Positions 14,858-24,009 are shown, counted from the first letter of the stretch. The stretch is 27,231 bases of DNA from Deltaproteobacteria bacterium (GCA_013152945.1 JAADFL010000163.1:1-27231); one strand, 5' to 3'. The notes: a model not told the origin generated them from the letters alone. Numbers and translations are program-made.

Positions 14858-17084
14858 TCAGTCACAATCCCCGCTGTATTTCCAGGTATTGAAATCATAG
14901 GTGCATTCTCTGCCGTGTTTCCTAATAGTCATGCTGTTGTCGTGCCACTCGATCACGGGATTATTGTCCCCATCAGTAACGTTTAATCTTTTTAAAGGAT
15001 AGTTTTTGCTGGTTGTCCCGTTTATTTTTGGAAGCAGGCCCATCCCGGTGTTGTAATCGGCACAAATTTGATCACCGAGTCCTGTCTTGAGGCAAGTGGA
15101 ATTCAGATCTCTTGAGGCTGACTTGAATTCATTAAAGCTCTTGTAGTCGCAATTCGAACAAATAGTAGCCACCTCCATTCCCGCCGACTGGTCCCTTACC
15201 CTTACGGCCAGGGCGGTTGTGCCGGCAAGGAAGTATCCCCACGACGTGTCTTTCATGGTATAGTCGGCGCAAATATTATTGTTTTCACTGCAAACAGCGG
15301 CGGTTATCTTTGTCAAATTCTCCTGCCCGATATCAAAGGTATTTGAGCCGAGAAGAAACTGGGCATAAAGATGGCTGCCTTTGGATGGGACAAAGATTGC
15401 GTTTCTATATGGAAGCGTGCTTGTCCCGAAATTGGTTCCGGCATACTTGTCGCCATAGTTTATTTTCTCTTCATTGTTGATAAAAACCATGAATGGAGCC
15501 TTTAGGCTCTTCAAAACAAGTGAGTTCCCGCCTGTAATTGATCCTCCAATAGCCCAATCCGCGTTAACCGTGGCCGAACCGCTGGAAAGGATTGGACCGG
15601 AACCAGACCTGTAATGAGATTGGTTCATGTATTCGATATAGGACTTTGGTTCGTCGCTTCGATCCACGATATCTATGATAACTGCGGGAGGTCTGTAATT
15701 GGTTATATAAAGCGGATTCAAGGCCACCCAGTTTCGGAAATTCTCGTCTTTTTTCCAGTAGTACTCCCAGGGGAAGAATCTGAACTCTCCCTGTCTGGTG
15801 TCATGCGAATAGTTTCTACCATAGGGAGCGGAGCAAACAGTATTGTAACCATCTTCAACAACACAATTGGTGCCGGTGTCAAGGAAGAGGAGGTCAAGAG
15901 CCATCTTTGCCTTTCGGCGCAGTTCCTCGTTTTTTGTGGTCTCGTGCAACATCAAGAAGGCATTGACGAAAGCCCATGTGTAGGCCTGACTATCCATTTC
16001 ATTCGCGAGTCTTGAATTTGCGCCCTGCTTGGCCAAGCCATCCAACTCGTAATTCAGAAAATCCTTGGTTAATTGGTAACGGTTGTAAGTGTTGCCCGCC
16101 TTGTACCCTTGAAACTGGCACCATTTATTGTTCTGTTGGCAGTTGTATATTCCATCCCGGTCAAAAGCCTCACTGTACAAAAAATCGCCGACCATCATCT
16201 GTAACGCCTGGTTGGGGTTCCTGTTTGCTTCTCTTCCGAGACAACCAGGCATTTCTTTCATGATTTTGTCTTTGGTTTGTTGGGACAGTTTGTCTGCATA
16301 TTTGATTAATATGTACATCAATTGCGGGGGCCTGTACGAAGTGCTCGTATAACACCAGTTTCCATCATTTTCATCCCTGAACATGAACTCGTTGATATCT
16401 GTATTTGCCAGGTCTTCATTGCCGTTGACCAGCCATGCCCAAAGACAGCGACTGTCATTTCCGGCTTTCACGTTCGTTTCGCCATTGCAATACTCGTACA
16501 GGTACCTTTGACGATTGCTTTCAAATTTCTTTAGCTCGTTTCCTGTGTCGGTATCCGTGTCAGTATCGGTGTCGGTATCCGTGTCAGTATCGGTGTCGGT
16601 ATCCATGTCAGTATCGGTGTCGGTATCCATGTCAGTATCGGTGTCGGTATCCATGTCAGTATCGGTGTCGGTATCCGTGTCGGTATCCGTGTCGGTATCC
16701 GTGTCGGTATCCGTGTCGGTATCCGTGTCGGTATCCGTGTCGGTATCCGTGTCGGTCGGTATCGGTGTCGGTATCCGTGTCGGTATCGGTGTCGGTATCC
16801 GTGTCTGTGTCAGTATCAGTATCTCCATTCCTGACACACTTGAATTCAAAATTACACAGAAAACCATCCGGGCACTGTGAAGTTTTCTCGCACTCCACGC
16901 ATCTGCCTGCCATCGGTCCATTCTGTGCGCAGATCCTTTTGTCCGGGCACTCTGTGTCCAGCTTGCAATTTTGTTCATTGCTGTTTCCTTGGCAGTTACC
17001 AAGAAAAAGAAAAAACAGAAAAAGAATCACTGGATTAACAATAGTAGATATAAATTTCTTTTCATGCGGCCAAAAACAATTCAT
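14858..17084 (-). CDS. Cys-rich DT-linker lipoprotein with frame break in the linker
   Basis: Start ATG 17084 has AGGAGGT six bases upstream. Frame one gives a signal peptide ending LGNC (Cys31), a module with eight Cys (residues 40-83, including CKLDTECP and CVECEKTSQCPDG), and a DT linker from residue 88. It then reads into RHGYRHGY and stops at 16656. The rest of the linker and a domain of about 550 residues ending YSGDCD (stop 14858-14860) lie in another frame. The switch maps to 16751-16763, where one repeat unit is two bases short or four bases long. The C-terminal part is helix-rich at first (QAYTWAFVNAFLMLHETTKN, RRKAKMALDLLFLD) and beta-rich later. It is reminiscent of alpha/alpha-toroid plus beta-sandwich enzymes such as polysaccharide lyases, but I cannot assign a family. 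It may be a pseudogene, a phase-off state or an assembly error. Confidence 0.8.
16545..16823 (-). repeat. Coding DT minisatellite with frame-breaking irregular unit
   Basis: About 46 six-base units, on the plus strand alternating GTGTCG and GTATCC/GTATCG. At 16751-16763 the order GTCGGTCGGTATC interrupts the period and shifts the frame. All three minus-strand frames stay open through the tract, so the shift is not revealed by an immediate stop. Confidence 0.9.
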
Positions 17085-17258
17085 TTAATTACCTCCTGGA
17101 ACCAAGCAATATTAATGAGAAAGGGGTTGAATTGCATAGTTGGTATTTGATTGGAAACATCCATAATTAACCTTCAGAGTATCACTGGCAGTGTAAAAAA
17201 AAAGAAAAATCAAAATCAAAGACGGAAGTTGCTTGAATTTATTTTGTATGAAACAACA

Positions 17259-17273
17259 GAATATGCAATATTC
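17259..17273. promoter_or_regulatory. Palindrome GAATAT-GCA-ATATTC in a divergent promoter region
   Basis: A perfect inverted repeat of six bases around a three-base centre lies 36 bp upstream of the lipoprotein start at 17310, in the AT-rich 225-bp gap between two divergent genes. It could be an operator for a dimeric regulator. No known consensus was matched. Confidence 0.3.
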
Positions 17274-17309
17274 AGTTGGTAAGGAGAGCCTGGAGGAAAA
17301 AAGACGAAT

Positions 17310-18326
17310 ATGAGATTGACTTTGCCGCTCTTGTTTTCCCTTTTATTGTTTTCATTACAAGGTCCAATCGGGTGTTTTCAGCCTGCCCCCACAGGCTGGA
17401 AAGCCGAGGTGGACCTTCCAAGCGTGCCTTTCTGGGAAAACCAGGTAATCCGGATCGATTCCAAGCATATTCAGCAAGAAGCAGATGCCTACTGCAACGA
17501 CCGGGGGTGGAATGCAGACGAGGCGGCGTTTCTTTTCGGTCGGATGCCTTTGACCGATTTTGACAATCTGTGCCGAACTCCATTACCCGAACTCCTGGGC
17601 GATATGTATCTTTCAGGGTATCTTGGAGGACTTTGGCTCGCAGACGTACTCGGATCATCGCCCGGGATGGGTAATAACAGTGCAGCAACAGACCAGCAGG
17701 CAGCATTTATTTCCATGCTGTCCGATACGAGAGACAGGTTGGACTGGGCATCCGGCCCAGGCAAGGACGTGCTCCAAAAGGCATATAACGAGGTGTCCAT
17801 GCTTCTCTTGCTTTATGGTTATAACAAGGGATACATCGAGGCAATCCTGGATAAACCTCCTGCCGGGATCGATCCCCAGGAAACCGTGCTTGAATGCAAT
17901 TCCTTCCTGGATTGCACGTGGAGTGAAGTTCACTTGAATGTATTGGACCGATTTGATTTTGCCCTGGCCAAGCTGGAATCAAAGCCGGACAAGAGGTGGC
18001 GCGAGATGGCCCGGAAGGTGGATTCGTCGGAGAAATCGTCAATTGCAATGGGTAAGAAAGTCTGGGATCAAATTCTTGGAGAAAATAGCATCAAGGCTTC
18101 AGAGTATGACATGTTGGTCGAACTTTCACTTGGTTACCTGCTGGCTGGAAAGGCAGCGGTTCTTGGAGTAATGTCAGGTTATGCCGAACAGGATGTACAG
18201 GCCGGAAGGTGTGGTTTAAACCTGGATGCAGGTCTTTACCTGTGGTCCAACGCATATTTCATGGGACTTAAGGACATCACCGGACCCGGTGATCGCCGGG
18301 CGGTGCTGACGTGCATGAAGTTGTAG
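17310..18326 (+). CDS. Probable lipoprotein of unknown function
   Basis: A 338-aa protein with signal peptide MRLTLPLLFSLLLFSLQGPI followed by GC (Cys22, a non-canonical lipobox). The mature part is mostly alpha-helical and acidic-polar, with paired Cys in ECNSFLDCTW and single Cys near both ends (AYCNDRGW, LTCMKL). A glycine- and leucine-rich stretch (LLGDMYLSGYLGGLWLADVLG) may be a buried helix. No family is recognised. A GGAGG lies 13 bases before ATG 17310, further than usual. It is divergent from the broken DT-linker lipoprotein and separated from the next gene by 265 bp, so it is probably transcribed alone. Confidence 0.75.
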   Translation: MRLTLPLLFSLLLFSLQGPIGCFQPAPTGWKAEVDLPSVPFWENQVIRIDSKHIQQEADAYCNDRGWNADEAAFLFGRMPLTDFDNLCRTPLPELLGDMYLSGYLGGLWLADVLGSSPGMGNNSAATDQQAAFISMLSDTRDRLDWASGPGKDVLQKAYNEVSMLLLLYGYNKGYIEAILDKPPAGIDPQETVLECNSFLDCTWSEVHLNVLDRFDFALAKLESKPDKRWREMARKVDSSEKSSIAMGKKVWDQILGENSIKASEYDMLVELSLGYLLAGKAAVLGVMSGYAEQDVQAGRCGLNLDAGLYLWSNAYFMGLKDITGPGDRRAVLTCMKL

Positions 18327-18331
18327 AAAAT

Positions 18332-18360
18332 TTGACGCGCGTCTTTCATAATCCTATTCT
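18332..18360 (+). promoter_or_regulatory. Candidate sigma-70-like promoter
   Basis: TTGACG (18332-18337) and TATTCT (18355-18360) are separated by exactly 17 bp just after the stop of the preceding gene. Transcription would begin near 18367, leaving a leader of about 225 bases before the zinc-ribbon gene. A second candidate -10, TATAAT at 18521-18526, lies closer but lacks a good -35. Confidence 0.35.
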
Positions 18361-18591
18361 TGCAATGCAATGTGTGCTCGACTAGAGTCGTTGCCGATAT
18401 TTTTTTTCGAGCCAACACCGAGGGAACGGAGTGACTGGCAAGGCGTGACGATAAGCTGACACTTGGAGGTATCTCGAGACGGAGCACTGCAGCCGGGGCT
18501 TCGAGGGCCGGCGGGATGCGTATAATACTATTGGCAACGGCAATGGAGTGAAGAGATTTTTTAAGGCATTCTGTTGCCGGGGAGTTATTTT

Positions 18592-20154
18592 TTGAGAACA
18601 GGGCGGTACACAGCAGTAACGTCATTTTTGCTTTTCATTTCATATGCGGGTGGTGTCCCGGCGGCCGGCTTGGCAGGTTATTGGACAGGCGTGGACCTGG
18701 TTGAAAGAAATAAGGTCGATTCATGGAAACCTATTTGTGGAAACAGGCCCCCGAGACACAAGAGATTGCCCAAGGGTCCTTACAAGATCAAGACATTCCA
18801 GAAGGAATTCAATATATTCCTTGGTACCAAGCTCTTTCTATCAAGCTATAAATGCAACTCCAGGAACGATTATGTGAAAAGGCGGGAGCACTCGGTGAAA
18901 AGAGGCTTGTACACGACTACTTGCGGGTCTTCCAAGGCGGATAAGATCTTTGAAGTGGGTACATATACGTTCAAGGTGGTTCACCATGACCGAATAGAGT
19001 ATAGCGAGAACAGCACCCTGCTTAGTACAAAGGAGGGTGTGGAATGCAGCTTCGAGCATACTCTAAAGGGTATTTTTGTGAGGAAGGGCTCGGTTGAAGA
19101 AAGTGTTGTACTGGGTATGGAGGCAGGGCAAAAAGCAGAAGCCGGTCAGGGCGACGAAAACAGGAAGTGCCCACCGCCCGATTCGGCCAGGCCTGTTGCA
19201 ACCCTGAAATTGACCCCGGCCCGCCAGGTTCTGGCTCCGGGACAGAGAGCCTGCTTCAAGGCAGTTGCCCTCGATGCTGCAGGATGCCCGGTCGAGGCTG
19301 TGCCCAAGTTTAGACTCGGTAACTTGAGCCCTGGCTTAGCGGCCCGCGTGGATGCAAATGGTTGCGTATCTGTCAAGGATGCTCCGGGGCTTGGTGTATC
19401 CTTCAGGGTATTGGCCGGCTTGGGGCCGCGCCAGGCGTCATCCAAGATTGTGATCGGCATTTCAAAGGTAAAAAGGACAACAGGCAAGGTGTCCAAGAAA
19501 ATAGGTGAAAAGGCTGACGTCAGGATTGATATCAGGAGCCTGGAGCCTTCAGGAGAAGTGGATAAGGCCTGGCTAAAGAGGCATCAGCAAGAATTGCAGA
19601 ACAGGGCAGGGGCGCGAAGAAGGGCGGAAGGAACCAACTGGTTTTTGCTTGCACTCATATTCGGGATGATACTTGCGGCCGGCATTGCACTCTTCGTGGC
19701 ATTGAAATCACACGGTAAGGCTGCTGAGAACGAGGAAATAATCTTTTATTCCGCGCCGAGGCCGTCAAACACTCTTGTTGCGACCATGCCCAAGCTGGAG
19801 CTGAAGAGATGCCCGAAGTGCAAAAAGACATTCCAGTCCAATGCGAAGTTCTGCCCGTTCGACCGGAATGAACTCGAGGTTCTGAATCCGGATGCTCCTG
19901 CGATGGTTGCAGAGGCCCATGGCGGAAGTTTGAGGCACTGCCCCAAGTGTGGCCGTATTTTCGAGTCCAGGGGTAAATTCTGTCCTTTTGACAGGACGAA
20001 ACTGGACGAGATATCGGCTGAGGAAGCAGCCGAGTTATCAGCCCGTTCAGGCAAGAAATCACTAAAATGTCCCAAGTGCGGTCGTGTATTCGAGCAGGGC
20101 AAATTCTGTCCATTCGATAGTACGCGGCTCGAAGAAATAGGAAAAAAAGGTTGA
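18592..20154 (+). CDS. Membrane protein with exported domain and three C-terminal zinc ribbons
   Basis: A 520-aa protein. I chose TTG 18592 because GGGGAG lies seven bases upstream and a clean signal peptide follows (TAVTSFLLFISYAGG, cut near PAA). TTG 18574 is an alternative. The exported part contains two Cys-bearing regions (SYKCNSRNDY, TTTCGSSK) and a beta-rich segment (VATLKLTPARQVLAPGQRAC) like an Ig-type fold. A helix at about 350-373 (WFLLALIFGMILAAGIALFV) crosses the membrane. On the cytoplasmic side are three copies of CPKC-x(7-9)-F-FCPFD-x3-L, starting at C407, C450 and C493; the last is shorter by one. Similar ribbons are common in myxobacterial signalling proteins. It begins the 18592-25492 gene run and is 20 bp from the ABC1 kinase. 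Function unknown. Confidence 0.82.
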   Translation: MRTGRYTAVTSFLLFISYAGGVPAAGLAGYWTGVDLVERNKVDSWKPICGNRPPRHKRLPKGPYKIKTFQKEFNIFLGTKLFLSSYKCNSRNDYVKRREHSVKRGLYTTTCGSSKADKIFEVGTYTFKVVHHDRIEYSENSTLLSTKEGVECSFEHTLKGIFVRKGSVEESVVLGMEAGQKAEAGQGDENRKCPPPDSARPVATLKLTPARQVLAPGQRACFKAVALDAAGCPVEAVPKFRLGNLSPGLAARVDANGCVSVKDAPGLGVSFRVLAGLGPRQASSKIVIGISKVKRTTGKVSKKIGEKADVRIDIRSLEPSGEVDKAWLKRHQQELQNRAGARRRAEGTNWFLLALIFGMILAAGIALFVALKSHGKAAENEEIIFYSAPRPSNTLVATMPKLELKRCPKCKKTFQSNAKFCPFDRNELEVLNPDAPAMVAEAHGGSLRHCPKCGRIFESRGKFCPFDRTKLDEISAEEAAELSARSGKKSLKCPKCGRVFEQGKFCPFDSTRLEEIGKKG

Positions 20155-20174
20155 ATTAAAGATTGCCGGAAAGA

Positions 20175-21854
20175 ATGAAAACTAGATACAGGGATTCGCG
20201 TGTTGCCAGGTTCAGATCTCTAAAGGCCTATTTTGTCGCGGTACTGGTAATAGGCAGTTACCTGTGGTTGGCCCTCAAGAAAAAAATTTTCGGCGGTTTC
20301 CTTTCAAAGAACTCCTATACCAAGACACATAGAAAGAATGCGCGCAGAATCGAAAAGGTCGTCTTGGAACTCAAGGGGCTTTATATAAAAGTTGGTCAGC
20401 TTTTCAGCATCATGACCAATATCCTTCCCGACGAATACAGGGAACACCTGGAGAAACTTCAGGACGCTGTTCCACCGAGACCTTACTCGGAAATAGAAAC
20501 GAGACTGAAAAAAGAGTTGGGACAAAATCTTGAAGACAGGTTCAACGAGATCCAGGAGAAGCCTATCGCTTCTGCTTCCATAGCCCAGGTACACCTCGCA
20601 ACCACCAAGAACAACGAAAAAGTTGCAATCAAGGTCCAATACCCTGGAATAGAAAAGATAATTCGTCAGGATCTCAAGACATTGAGAGGCATACTATCCA
20701 TGGTCGAGCGATTGTTGCCGGACTATGGCCTGGAACACGTTTATAAAGAAGTCAGGCAGATAATATTGCAGGAATTGGACTTCAAGTCGGAAGGCGAAAA
20801 CCTGGAATGCATTTCTTCCAACTTCAAAAACATGGAAGAATTTGCTTTTCCGCGGGTTTACTGGGATCTGACCACCAAGAAGGTTCTTGTCACGGAGTAC
20901 CTTCCAGGGATAAAGGTCTCGGATATCATGAAACTCGACAAGGAAGGAATCGACCGGAAACAACTCGCACGCACCATTGTACGTGGCTATTGCAAGCAGA
21001 TCTTTCTCGATGGTTGCTTTCACGGCGATCCCCATCCAGGCAATCTCATAGTGAGAAAAAGCGGTGAAGATTCGTTCAAGCTGGTAATGGTGGATTTCGG
21101 ATGCATCGGCCACTTGTCGGACAAGGTCAGAAAAGGCATACAGGAGTTCGTTGAAGGAGTGATTCAGCGTGATGGTTCGAAGATACAGCATGCAATAAAG
21201 ACAGTGGGGTTCATGGCGAAGAAAGGGGATCCCAAGGTCTTTGAAAGGGTCGTGAGGTACTATCTTACAAAGTTCGAAGGTTTCGAATCCAGGAGCCTCG
21301 AAGAAATCAAACTGGATCCTCAAAAGGGTCTTGGAGACCTTCGGGCCCTGGACGACCTTGGAATAGGTATCAGTGAATTGACCCGGTCCTTTAATGTTCC
21401 AAAGGACTGGGTAGTCCTGGAAAGGACATTGCTCCTTGCAATGGGGCTATGCACGAGGCTCGATCCCTCGATGAATCCTGTTACCGCCATAGAACCCTAT
21501 TTCACGGAATTCGTGCTGGGCAAGAATAAGGACTGGAGCGAATTCCTCATGGAGACGGCCAAGAACGTAGGCATGTCGAGCTTGTCGCTGCCGGGTGACC
21601 TCAGGAGATTCCTGGAGCGCGCCCTTTCCGGAGAAATGGAAATCAACATTACCGGCCTGGAAAAGCGTAATAAGGCGATACTGATTGCAGCCAGGCAGGG
21701 CCTCTATGCATTCCTGGCAGTATCGTGTGCAGGATTCGGGGCCTATTACGATCATCTGTCTGCCGGAAATATATATGCTTCGATTTCATGGACCTTGAGC
21801 ACGACTTTCGGTCTGTTGCTGTTTTTCAGTTTACTCAAGAACAGGTTGCGCTGA
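20175..21854 (+). CDS. ABC1/UbiB/AarF-family atypical protein kinase
   Basis: Member of the ABC1 (ADCK/UbiB) kinase-like family, which supports quinone or lipid metabolism at the membrane. I chose ATG 20175 (MKTRYRDSRV) with GGAAAG just upstream; TTG 20163 is possible. It has the family KxGQ motif (YIKVGQLFSIMTNILP, about residue 72), the Ala-rich loop SASIAQVH, the VAIKVQYPG lysine, the catalytic-loop HGDPHPGNL and the metal-binding DFG (VDFGCIG). A hydrophobic segment near the N-terminus and two at the C-terminus (GLYAFLAVSCAGFGAYY, WTLSTTFGLLLFFSLL) suggest membrane attachment. About 559 aa, normal for the family. No other ubiquinone gene is visible here, so the ubiB symbol is withheld. 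Confidence 0.93.
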   Translation: MKTRYRDSRVARFRSLKAYFVAVLVIGSYLWLALKKKIFGGFLSKNSYTKTHRKNARRIEKVVLELKGLYIKVGQLFSIMTNILPDEYREHLEKLQDAVPPRPYSEIETRLKKELGQNLEDRFNEIQEKPIASASIAQVHLATTKNNEKVAIKVQYPGIEKIIRQDLKTLRGILSMVERLLPDYGLEHVYKEVRQIILQELDFKSEGENLECISSNFKNMEEFAFPRVYWDLTTKKVLVTEYLPGIKVSDIMKLDKEGIDRKQLARTIVRGYCKQIFLDGCFHGDPHPGNLIVRKSGEDSFKLVMVDFGCIGHLSDKVRKGIQEFVEGVIQRDGSKIQHAIKTVGFMAKKGDPKVFERVVRYYLTKFEGFESRSLEEIKLDPQKGLGDLRALDDLGIGISELTRSFNVPKDWVVLERTLLLAMGLCTRLDPSMNPVTAIEPYFTEFVLGKNKDWSEFLMETAKNVGMSSLSLPGDLRRFLERALSGEMEINITGLEKRNKAILIAARQGLYAFLAVSCAGFGAYYDHLSAGNIYASISWTLSTTFGLLLFFSLLKNRLR

Positions 21855-21896
21855 AAGAAAAAGAGATAAAAACCAGGGAACCGGAGGCCTTTTGAA

Positions 21897-22772
21897 ATGG
21901 CGAGATTTGCTGATACCCATATACATACGACTGCTTCGCCGTGCGGATTCATTGAACCATCCAGGTTGTTGCAACGTGCAGCCGATTGCGGGTTGGACTG
22001 CATAGTAATAACCGATCACAACACGACCAAAGGAGCAAAGGAGGTGCTTGAGAGACAGGCCAGCAATCCCAGGTTCCTGGATATCGAAGTCGTGGTTGGA
22101 ATCGAGACATTGACTCAATATGGAGAAATTGCCCTCATCTACATGGACGGCGAGGATGCAAAGGCGATCGAGGCCCTACGGCCTGGTCCGGCAGAGCCTT
22201 TCCTGCTGGAGTCGTTATTGAGTGAAGTTGAAAAAAGAAAGAATGCCGGAAAGAGAATTCTGTCCGGCGTCGTCCATCCGTTCAGTTCCGGGCTTAGAGG
22301 AGCTTTCAGATTCGGTGACTACCTGCGTGACAATGCCCGTTACTATGCGGCTTCGGAAAATTCCGGAAGGTACGTGGATGTCGACTGGTGGCTCGAGGTG
22401 GTGGGGATACCCTCCAACGAAAGATCCGAGTTCGACAACACGGCGGTGGTAGCCTTATTCGAACTTTTCCGGCGCTTCGATTTCGTGGAGGTCTTCAACG
22501 GCGCGAATTTTTTTCCATCTGAAAACCGCAAAGCCGCCGCACTTGCCAGGGTATTCGACAAACCCGGCACATGTGGATCCGACGCACACTTGTCAGCGGC
22601 TGTTGGCTCGGCCAGGACAATGTATTTCGGTTCCAGCCTGCGGGACGCCATCTTGAACCGGGAGGTCCAAACGGTAGCGAAACGCTTCAACTATCCGAAA
22701 GCATTCGTTTTCCGTTCTGCAAGCGGCTTCAAGCGTCATGTTTGGCGGAAATTACCTTTCAAGAACACTTGA
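21897..22772 (+). CDS. PHP-domain metal-dependent phosphoesterase
   Basis: A 291-aa cytoplasmic protein with a polymerase-and-histidinol-phosphatase (PHP) fold. Start ATG 21897 has GGAGG nine bases upstream. Metal ligands are visible in order: HIH (H8, H10), TDHN (D40, H41), GIE (E70), VVHPF (H127) and GSDAH (D229, H231). Family members hydrolyse phosphoesters such as nucleoside 3',5'-bisphosphates or histidinol phosphate, or act as exonucleases. The substrate here is not evident. An insertion near residues 150-185 (ARYYAASENSGRYVDVDWW to FDNTAVVALF) is longer than in the smallest family members. It follows the ABC1 kinase by 42 bp on the same strand. Confidence 0.88.
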   Translation: MARFADTHIHTTASPCGFIEPSRLLQRAADCGLDCIVITDHNTTKGAKEVLERQASNPRFLDIEVVVGIETLTQYGEIALIYMDGEDAKAIEALRPGPAEPFLLESLLSEVEKRKNAGKRILSGVVHPFSSGLRGAFRFGDYLRDNARYYAASENSGRYVDVDWWLEVVGIPSNERSEFDNTAVVALFELFRRFDFVEVFNGANFFPSENRKAAALARVFDKPGTCGSDAHLSAAVGSARTMYFGSSLRDAILNREVQTVAKRFNYPKAFVFRSASGFKRHVWRKLPFKNT

Positions 22773-22876
22773 ATTTAGAACAGGCCGGGTTCGTTTGACA
22801 CAGTAGAGGTGTTTTGAATAGAGTCGATATTCTAATTTCGGATGTTGTTCAAAAGAAGTGCGAGGGAGGTATTCGG

Positions 22877-23992
22877 ATGAGAACCAAGATATTCTTGCTT
22901 GGCCTTCTTTCCCTTTTTGTTTTTTGCTTCGCTTCCCAGGCGGCCAGGGCGAAAAGGTCTAATATCGTATTTATCTTTGATTGTTCGGGTTCAATGTACA
23001 AAACGGTAAGGGACGGTGCTATAAAGACTACGAGGTTTGCAGTGGCCCAGGAAGCCTTTCTGAAGGCTATGAAAGAGCTTCCCACCAACAATCCGAACTT
23101 GTACGTGTCACTCATGTACTATGGCGCCAAAAGGTCGTGTGGCGACGACACGATCAAGCTAATTGCACCTCTTGCAAGGCATGACACGGCGCACAGGGTA
23201 TTGTTACAGGAACTGGTGGATGCAATGAAACCGGGTGACTTCGGGAGCACGCCTATCGCCCGTTCCATTCGCAAGGTGGGGAAGATTTTTAAAGGCCATG
23301 AAAAGGACGTCAATACCGTGGTGCTTATTACCGACGGCGAGGAAGAATGCGAAGAAAAGACCGCAGCCTGTAAGGCAGTGGAAAAGCTGTCGGACGACGG
23401 ACTTCTGACTTTGTCGTTTGTAATCGGTGCTTTCCTGGGCAACCAAGCCAAGGATGCGCCGCCGACTGTCAGGTGTATAGGAGATTTCAAGACTGCGGAC
23501 AACCAATCTGCTTTTTCTAAAGATTTCAAATACGTGATGGTGAATTCCATAGTTCCCCTGCAGTTGCCGCCACCCCCGCCGTCAAAGAAGGGGCATGTTG
23601 GGCGCCATGTGGCTGCTGTACCGCCGCCGCCACCGCCGCCAAGAGTGAAGTTGCCGGGATTCCTGCGTGTAGACGTGGATGCAGGTAGATATGATGCCAC
23701 CTGGACGTTGCTGATAACGGATTCCAATGGGAAAAATGTGACCGGCGGCGGACAATTGATGGGCGGGGGAGCTCCTCAGTTCGGCAGGTCTGCAAACAGG
23801 AAACTTCCTGCCGGAAAATACATTGTAAAGGTGACAGGTGTAGGAGGCAGGGACAGGTCTCCGAGGGTATGCAAGCAAGAGGTTATAATCCCCGAAGGAG
23901 GAGTGAAGAGGCTGAAGCTGGTCCTCGATAAATGCAGGACAGGTTTCGACATGCCGGCGTTTCCGGGCGGCGGGGGATTCCCGTTCAAATAG
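22877..23992 (+). CDS. Secreted von Willebrand factor A domain protein with proline-rich hinge
   Basis: A 371-aa exported protein. The frame is open from 22814, but ATG 22877 is preferred: GGGAGG lies seven bases upstream and a signal peptide follows (MRTKIFLLGLLSLFVFCFAS, cut near ARA). The vWA domain starts at SNIVFIFDCSGSM, with MIDAS residues D35, S37 and S39, GSTPI for the threonine, and LITDGEEE for the second acidic loop. Cys pairs include SCGDD, ECEEKTAAC and VRC. Two proline runs (231-235 and 249-255) form a hinge to a C-terminal beta domain of about 110 residues ending in a Gly-rich tail (FPGGGGFPFK). Probable role is metal-dependent binding of a protein partner in the envelope. Downstream is the MFS gene, 45 bp away. 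Confidence 0.88.
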   Translation: MRTKIFLLGLLSLFVFCFASQAARAKRSNIVFIFDCSGSMYKTVRDGAIKTTRFAVAQEAFLKAMKELPTNNPNLYVSLMYYGAKRSCGDDTIKLIAPLARHDTAHRVLLQELVDAMKPGDFGSTPIARSIRKVGKIFKGHEKDVNTVVLITDGEEECEEKTAACKAVEKLSDDGLLTLSFVIGAFLGNQAKDAPPTVRCIGDFKTADNQSAFSKDFKYVMVNSIVPLQLPPPPPSKKGHVGRHVAAVPPPPPPPRVKLPGFLRVDVDAGRYDATWTLLITDSNGKNVTGGGQLMGGGAPQFGRSANRKLPAGKYIVKVTGVGGRDRSPRVCKQEVIIPEGGVKRLKLVLDKCRTGFDMPAFPGGGGFPFK

Positions 23993-24009
23993 TGAGTATT
24001 TTTCTCACT
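23991..24009. other. Small hairpin between vWA and MFS genes
   Basis: AGTGAG (23991-23996) and CTCACT (24004-24009) pair around a T-rich loop, starting inside the vWA stop codon and ending before the MFS ribosome site. It may modestly limit read-through or protect the upstream message. Evidence is the inverted repeat alone. Confidence 0.3.

Noticed and set aside
14858-17002. A 714-codon frame as a single gene starting at 17002
   Set aside because: Its first 80 or so residues lack a ribosome site or signal peptide and overlap the clear lipoprotein leader in another frame. Only the part after the linker is credible.
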